Below, one piece after another: positions 9,062 to 14,311 of a DNA stretch of 14,311 nucleotides. Numbering within the stretch: the stretch's first letter is position 1; every line of letters starts with the position of its first letter. The notes under the pieces are model-generated. The model did no database searches. It was not told the origin of the DNA and was given only the letters and a program-made list of their open reading frames with translations. The position numbers and the translations under genes are program-made. Source of the stretch: Allomyces macrogynus ATCC 38327 (lineage: Eukaryota; Blastocladiomycota; Blastocladiomycetes; Blastocladiales; Blastocladiaceae). The stretch is from positions 1,658,499 to 1,672,809 of the forward strand of contig GG745334.1 in assembly GCA_000151295.1 (NCBI GenBank), written 5' to 3'.

Positions 9062-10568
9062 ATGTCGTCGCTGCCGCGCGCCGACCCGCTGCGTGTCGCC
9101 GTGTATGTCGACCGAAATGCATTATCATTGTTCCGCTCCCGCTGATACTTTCCGAACACGTCGGCATCCTTCTAGACTTGGTGCCGGTCCAGGTGGTATC
9201 CAAACGTTCCAGGGGCTCGCCAAGGCGTTTGCGTCGCATCCCACTCCCGTCGACCTCGTGCTCGTCTCGGAGCGCGACTACTTCTTTAACAATATTTCGA
9301 CGCCGCGCGCGCTCGCCGACCCGACTGGCACGCCCGTGACGAGGCTCATGTACCCGCTGGCACAGCTCGTCAAGGGTGACGGGAAGGCATCAGGTGTCAC
9401 GAAACGCGTGCTGGTCGGCCGTGTCGTGTCGGTGGACACGGATCGTCAAGTAACGGTGGTGCCTTCCGCCGGGCGCAACTCGCTCGAGTGGATTCAGGCG
9501 GCGTCGCTGGGTGTGGTCGAGGGCGATGGGTCGTTTTCTGCCGATTTTTTGGTGGTCGCGCTTGGCAGTCAGGCGGCGTTCCCGGCCAAGGCGCCCGTTG
9601 GCGGGATCTCGTCAGCGGCGATGGTGGAGGAGTTCCGTGGCACGACCGCAAAACTGGCGGATGCCAAGGTGAAGAAGGTGGTGGTAATTGGCGGCGGGCT
9701 GGTCGGCATCGAAATGGCCGGCGAAATCAAGTCCGGTCCGCACGCATCCTGATACTTTCTGTTCATACTTTCGGCCACCGTTCTGACCCTGTCGTGATCG
9801 ATACCCAGCGTACCCCACCAAGGACGTGACCATTGTCGCGCCCGAGCTCCTGCCCGGTTTCCCGACGGCTCTCATTGCGCAAGCGAGTGCGGCGCTCGCG
9901 CGCCAGTCCATCACTGTCATTCAACGCGTGCGCGTCGCTGACGTGCCGGAACTGACCGCCACTTCCAGTTTCCGGCCCATTTTCAGGCCCAATTTCACCG
10001 TCCCGCTCACGCCCACCGACTCACGCGCGCCCGCTCCGGCCTCGATCACGGCCGATGCCGTATTTGTCGCGACGGGTGTCGCGCCCAACTCGGGGCCCCT
10101 CGATCCGCGCGCGTGGCCCATCACGGACCGCGGTTACTTGCGCGTGACGCCTGACCTTGCCGTGGAGGGCGTCAAGGGGGTGTTTGCGGTGGGCGATATT
10201 ATCCAGTACCCAGGGAAGCCGGTCGGCAAGCTCGCGATGCTTGCGGGGTTACAGAGCAAGGTGGCGGCGGCTAACGTTGCGCGCACGGTTCGAGGCGAAC
10301 TGCTCAAGCCGTGGAAGCCGATCCCGTTCATGGCCGTGTCGATGATTGGACGGTATGTTGGGGCTCGCGATATGCCCGGTGATACGTTGTGGCCACCCAC
10401 TGATATTCTAGATGTGAATATAGGGACGCCGGCATTGGTTACATGCCGGGCATTGGGACCAAGTTTGGCATCGGCGCTGCAGTGGCCAAGATGCTGAAAG
10501 GGAAAGACGGCGGCATTGGGCTTGTCAACTATCTGAAGGAGACGCTGCCCGCTTTGGACCGTGCTTAG
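9062..10568 (+). CDS. AIFM2: FSP1/AMID-like FAD-dependent NAD(P)H oxidoreductase, copy B
   Basis: Four exons, 9062-9102, 9176-9735, 9809-10352 and 10424-10568, with introns of 73, 73 and 71 nt, give 429 residues. The first two introns sit at the same codons and phases as in copy A (inside the Val before LGAGPGG, and inside the Ala before YPTKD). The third, inside the Arg codon of IGR-DAGIGY, has no counterpart in copy A. Motifs: LGAGPGG at residues 15-21, GGGLVGIE at 186-193 and GVFAVGD ending at D330. Blocks such as TDRGYLRVTPDLAVEGV are identical to copy A, while synonymous sites and introns have diverged, so the duplication is not recent. The protein starts at MSSLP and lacks the basic N-terminal extension of copy A; the frame is open further upstream, so a longer N-terminus cannot be excluded. 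Convergent with the sirtuin gene. Confidence 0.92.
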
Positions 10569-10801
10569 TTGATCCATTTTCTTGTCAAGACTTTGATAAT
10601 CGCAGATCCATCATGTACTCGGCCATTTCGGCCGGGTGCTCCAGTAGGATGTCGTGGTTGTTGTGGAACAGGCGAAACTGACGAGCAAAATGTTGAACAA
10701 GAACAGCACCAGACAACTGAAACCGAATCGATAAATAGAATACTGACAACAACGTCAAAATTGTCCACCCTCCTTCACGAAATCGAAACACCAAACTCTC
10801 T
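10569..10801. other. Short convergent 3' region between copy B and the sirtuin gene
   Basis: Only 233 nt separate two stop codons facing each other, so the 3' UTRs are likely to abut or overlap. The stretch is AT-richer (for example around 10715-10760) and shows no coding signature. Confidence 0.6.
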
Positions 10802-12987
10802 CTACTCGCGGCGCGCGCGCTTACTCGCCGACCGCATCCCGCGGCCGTACCCATCCCCCGGACTCGCGCGCTTACCCGGCGGCGACACAGTCATATCCGC
10901 GTCGGCCGCATCGGCAGCGAGCCACGCGAGCTCGTCCATCGAAATCCCCTCGCCGTCGGCATGTGCGTCGTAGTCGTCGTCGTGGTCGTCGCCACTCGAT
11001 GCGTCGTCCTCGTCACTATCGCGCGCGCGCGCGGACGCCGCCGTCGACGGCGACGCACCCGACTGAACAATCGTGCGCGCCGATACGGGCATGGGCAGCC
11101 GCGCAGGAATAGGTGGCGGCGCCGCTTCGGCCGCGTCCTTGCCGTCCACGACCCGCCGCGGCGCGCGATCCTCGTCTTCTTCGGAATCCTCATCGTCGCC
11201 CGACTCGGCATCCGACTCGGCATCCGACTCGGCATCACTCCACTGACCCGCGAGAATCCCGCCCTCGAACACGTAGATATTCGGTTCGTGAAACTCGACC
11301 TCGGCGGGTTTACTCGCACCAGCCTCCTGCGCGACCGGGTGCGGCAGCGTCCAGCCCGCGCGGCGGCACAGTTCCATGACAACCGTATCGGCGTTGCCGA
11401 GCAGGTGCACGTCAAAGTGGTGTGCGAGGTACGGCAGGAGCTCGCGATTGATGATGAGTTGCGGCACGTGGTCGGGCACCGACGACAGGATTTCGGAGAC
11501 GGGTGCGACCTTGAGCGACGAGCCAATGACGAGAATCAGGTCGGTCGCGGCGAGGTCCGGCTTGATCTGGTCGTGGAACTCGTCGGGCAGCTGCTCCCCG
11601 AAAAAGACAATGTCGGGCTTGATCACGGGGAAGGGGCTGTCGGGCGGGCATTTGGGGCATTTCGGGACGGTCTGGCGGTGGGTGGGTCGAGGTGAGTAAT
11701 GGTCGGACGCGGTGCGGAGCGTAGGGGTTGAGCATCGAGGCCGTGAGTGCGCACCTTGGCAAAGACCTCCTTTTCGATGGCGTTGCCGGGGACCTTGTAT
11801 CCGCACGTCACGCACCGTGCAGTGCGGAACGACCCGTGGCACTGGATGACGCGCTCGATGCCAGCGAGCTCCTCGATGTTGTCAATGTTTTGGGTATAGT
11901 TGCTGGACATAGTTGAGTCAGTCCAGAGGCTGCAAGGAGGGCCGAGTTGAAGCGAAGAGGGGGCGCACCGAAGAAGCTTGCCTTGCTGCTCGAGCAGGGC
12001 GACAAAGGCGTGGCAGGGCGACGGTTTGAAGTTGGACGGATAGATTTCCTGTTTGTCGATCGATGCGAGAGAGTCAGTTTGAGCGCTGATAATTCGAGCG
12101 ACATCTTGGGAACAACGCACATTGGCAAATGAGTAGAAGGTCTCGGGCTTGTGGCGGAAGTACTCCAAGTCGAACATTTGTGTCGGGTCTTCGAGCTCGT
12201 AGTCGGTCAGGCGCGAGTAGATGCCGTTCTTAGACCGAAAGTCGGGGATGCCGCACGACACGGAAATCTAGTCGGTCGACGAAATTCAAGAGTCAGCGGC
12301 CATGAGTACTTGACAGACTTGACCGAAACAAACGCACCCCAGCACCCGTCACGACCAGGATCTTGGACGCCTTTTGCAGCAGCTCGACGGCGTGGCCGAG
12401 GGTGGACACATTGGGCAGACGCTGACGGCGGCGAATGAAGCGCTGCACGGCAATGTGCACGCACGCGTAGAGCTGCGGGAGCTCGCCGTTGGGCAAAATT
12501 TCGGCCTCGACGTCGGCCCAGTCGTGCTTCGACTATTGCGGGTAAAGAGACAGTATGAGCGACCAAGCGACATCGTCAACCGGTGGAGAAGCCGTACAAA
12601 TTGGTCGCGAAAGGCCAGAATGACTTTGCGCAGGTCGTGGCGCTTGCCAAACACGCACGCGGCCGTAAAGGCGTCGCCACCCATGGCCCGCGCCTCGCGG
12701 CGGATCGTGTCGCGCTCGTCGTCGGTCAGCGTCACGGGCCCGTTGGACTGAGCGTCGGAGGTTGGCTGCGAGCTTGCAAGAACGTCGGGCAAGTCGTCCT
12801 CGTGGCCTTCGTCGTCGTCGTCGTCGTCGCTCGAGATGGGGCCAGCGCCTGCCGCGTTGGTCCCCGAGGTTGGGCGCTTGCCGTTGAGCGGCGTGGTCAC
12901 TTTTGGGGAAGTACTTGTCGGCAGCGACGCCGTCTGGTCGGTGCGACGTGTGCCGACGTCAGCCGTCGAGGTGACGGGGTGACTCAT
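10802..12987 (-). CDS. SIR2: Class I sirtuin, NAD+-dependent protein deacetylase (Sir2/Hst1/SIRT1 type)
   Basis: Six coding exons on the minus strand: 12987-12598, 12532-12338, 12267-12121, 12048-11969, 11902-11755, 11671-10802. Introns are 65, 70, 72, 66 and 83 nt; the protein is 609 residues. The NAD-binding start VVTGAG-ISVSCGIPDFRSKNG (GAG at 193-195) spans intron 2. NYTQNID is at 272-278, the catalytic His in IQCHGSF at 293, zinc Cys pairs at 301/304 and 325/328, KPDIVFFGEQLP at 338-349 and GSSLKVAPV at 370-378. A long N-terminal region with six Asp in a row and a C-terminal tail rich in Asp/Glu/Ser, ending in a basic KRARRE, suggest a nuclear protein. The family removes acetyl groups from histones and other proteins, using NAD+ in silencing and metabolic control. 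Start chosen: ATG 12987, just after a probable 5'UTR intron. Confidence 0.95.
11201..11236 (-). repeat. Three perfect 12-bp tandem repeats in the sirtuin tail
   Basis: CGACTCGGCATC (plus strand) occurs three times head to tail. On the coding strand this gives repeated DAES units in the acidic C-terminal tail. Perfect identity suggests recent slippage and possible length variation between strains. Confidence 0.85.
12814..12831 (-). repeat. GAC trinucleotide run encoding poly-Asp in the sirtuin N-terminus
   Basis: Six consecutive GAC codons on the minus strand encode an Asp run after ISS in the disordered N-terminal region. Trinucleotide runs like this often vary in length. Confidence 0.6.
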
Positions 12988-13822
12988 TGTGGTGGTGGCC
13001 GTTGCGTTGCTGTAAAAAGAAGCGGTTGGGAACAAGCGGGCATGGTGGGTCAACCGCGGTTGCTTGTTCTCTTTGGCGTGGCGCAAGCGCCGCTAATGAA
13101 AAGTGGCGAAATGCACTCACCTGGCAACCAGCAACTCCTCTTGCCTCCAACCAAGGGTGGTCGTGGTTCACACTCAATAAATGTCGAAACGGTGCCGAAC
13201 GTCTTGCAGCAAGTCGGGCGGGCTCTGCGGTGCCGGAAGGGGTCCAAAGCGGGGCGCTGGAAACGACGCTGCCGCCCAACAGAAACGAAAACTGGCCGGC
13301 CATGGCGAGAGACATCACGTGTGTATGACCCGGGTATCGCGTCATGTATCCCACCCTCAAGGCATTCTGCCCGGCCTCGTCGTCGTCGCCATCGTTGCCA
13401 CGGCGTCGGACACTGCCGATGAATTATTCTGCACGCAAATGATCCGCCCCGCTCTTTGGCGAGACCAATGTCCCTCGACGACACTGCCCGCACCGTCGAC
13501 CCGAAGCGGCCCCACGTCGAAAGGCAGCCCAAGTCTGCGCAACGCGTCCCCCTTTGATAACATATTACCGCTCGACACTGCGCCCACATCAACAACGAGC
13601 ACCAGTTTGATCACGCTACACGCCAGGTGGATTGGGTCCGCGTTACTGCATCACGTCGACATGATCCGGCAGTCTAATCGGTGACCCGCCTGTCCATTCC
13701 TTCCACCTGCGTGCACCGGCCCCAACCCTGGCGATTCCTCGATTCGTGCTCATTGACACCACGAGGACCTTGTCCACCTCGATACGACTCTGTTGCCGTC
13801 CCGGAACCAGCACCTACCGACC
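12988..13822. promoter_or_regulatory. Divergent upstream region, sirtuin / small membrane protein
   Basis: This holds the leader and promoter of the minus-strand sirtuin gene and of the plus-strand gene starting at 13823. Apart from the probable leader intron I see no clear TATA box, no conserved protein motif and no RNA gene. Open frames present on both strands have no recognisable domain. Confidence 0.5.
13010..13120 (-). other. Probable 5'UTR intron of the sirtuin gene
   Basis: On the minus strand a strong donor CAG-GTGAGT (13120 downward) pairs with the pyrimidine-rich acceptor CTTCTTTTTACAG ending at 13010, 22 nt before the ATG at 12987. The open frame upstream of the donor does not join the sirtuin frame, so it reads as untranslated leader. 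An alternative is an in-frame upstream ATG at 13086 inside this intron, usable only if the intron is retained. Confidence 0.55.
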
Positions 13823-14311
13823 ATGAGCAACCCATCTCTCCGCGCGGCAAGCGTCCTGTCCGAGGACCTGAGCCAAGCCGCGTCAAGCATCGTCGACCAC
13901 GGCATGAAGCCGCGCCATGCCGGCGCACCGCTCCGTGTCCCTTTAGCCGCGCCGTCGGTCCTGCAGGCCCGTGCCATGGTGGTCGTCACGACCACGGCGG
14001 CCACGTTCACGGGCCTCTACATGACCACGACCATGGAGGTCGAGTGGCAGGTGCTGCTCTCCGTGTTTGCGGGACTCGGTACCATGGTTGCATGGAACAT
14101 GGTCTACCAGTCGTGGCGCGATTGTACGCTTTTGGGGGGTGCATAGTGTGGGTGAGTGGCACGAACTCATATCGTGTCGTGAGCAGGTACCTCATCGTCG
14201 GAGCCTGATGGGCCCCTCGCAACAACGCAGCCGCCGATGCCCGCAATGGGCCAGATGACTAGCAAAGCCGCACTGCCCGTACGTCTCCACCCCCTCCGCT
14301 CGCGCGTCGCG
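13823..14311 (+). CDS. Hypothetical small membrane protein, partial at the window edge
   Basis: ATG 13823 sits in a good context (ACC before ATG). Exon 1 encodes a polar N-terminus of about 40 residues and two hydrophobic segments, ARAMVVVTTTAATFTGLY and WQVLLSVFAGLGTMVAWNMV. Read unspliced it stops at TAG 14144-14146 (107 residues). A spliced model fits better: donor GTACGC at 14124 (or GTGCAT at 14139), acceptor GAGCAG at 14186, and an open exon 14187-14278 ending at a consensus donor GTACGT (14279-14284), so the gene would continue past the edge. Both donors are phase 1 and enter the same frame; the first gives a 63-nt intron like others here. I do not recognise the family. Confidence 0.5.

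Noticed and set aside
10961..11695. 244-codon plus-strand frame opposite the sirtuin tail
   Set aside because: It is Val/Arg-rich shadow coding antisense to Asp/Glu codons; the minus strand clearly encodes the sirtuin.

Overview
The window looks like nuclear DNA of a fungus with compact, GC-rich genes. Coding exons favour G or C in third codon positions. They are split by short introns (59-83 nt where resolved; about 111 nt for a probable 5'UTR intron). Donors read GTRNGY-like, acceptors read TAG or CAG, and CTGAC-like branch sites precede several acceptors. The gene content fits: a Sir2/SIRT1-type sirtuin, a mitochondrial ACOT9-type thioesterase and AIFM2/FSP1-type FAD oxidoreductases. The lineage cannot be fixed from sequence alone; an early-diverging (for example blastocladiomycete-like) or basidiomycete fungus would fit.

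Layout. 184-1849 (+): multi-pass membrane protein with an RDD-like core and a His/Asp-rich tail. 2738-4462 (-): acyl-CoA thioesterase in five exons, one of only 21 nt, with an apparent 1-base frameshift near the C-terminus. 4463-5039: divergent promoter region with a TATA box. 5040-6573 (+): FSP1-like oxidoreductase, copy A. 6574-9061: about 2.5 kb without a convincing gene. 9062-10568 (+): FSP1-like oxidoreductase, copy B, a direct tandem paralogue with one more intron. 10802-12987 (-): class I sirtuin in six coding exons. 13823 to the right edge (+): small two-helix membrane protein that probably continues past the window.

Functionally, three genes use NAD(H) or NAD(P)H (two FSP1-like flavoenzymes that would oxidise it, and one NAD+-consuming deacetylase), and a mitochondrial acyl-CoA hydrolase is transcribed divergently from FSP1 copy A. 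Whether this clustering means anything is unknown. I see no CRISPR array, rRNA, convincing tRNA or intact mobile element. The most notable observations are the intron-divergent FSP1 tandem pair, the 21-nt microexon, two consecutive stop-free introns of 3n length inside the sirtuin catalytic domain, and the frameshift at the end of the thioesterase.
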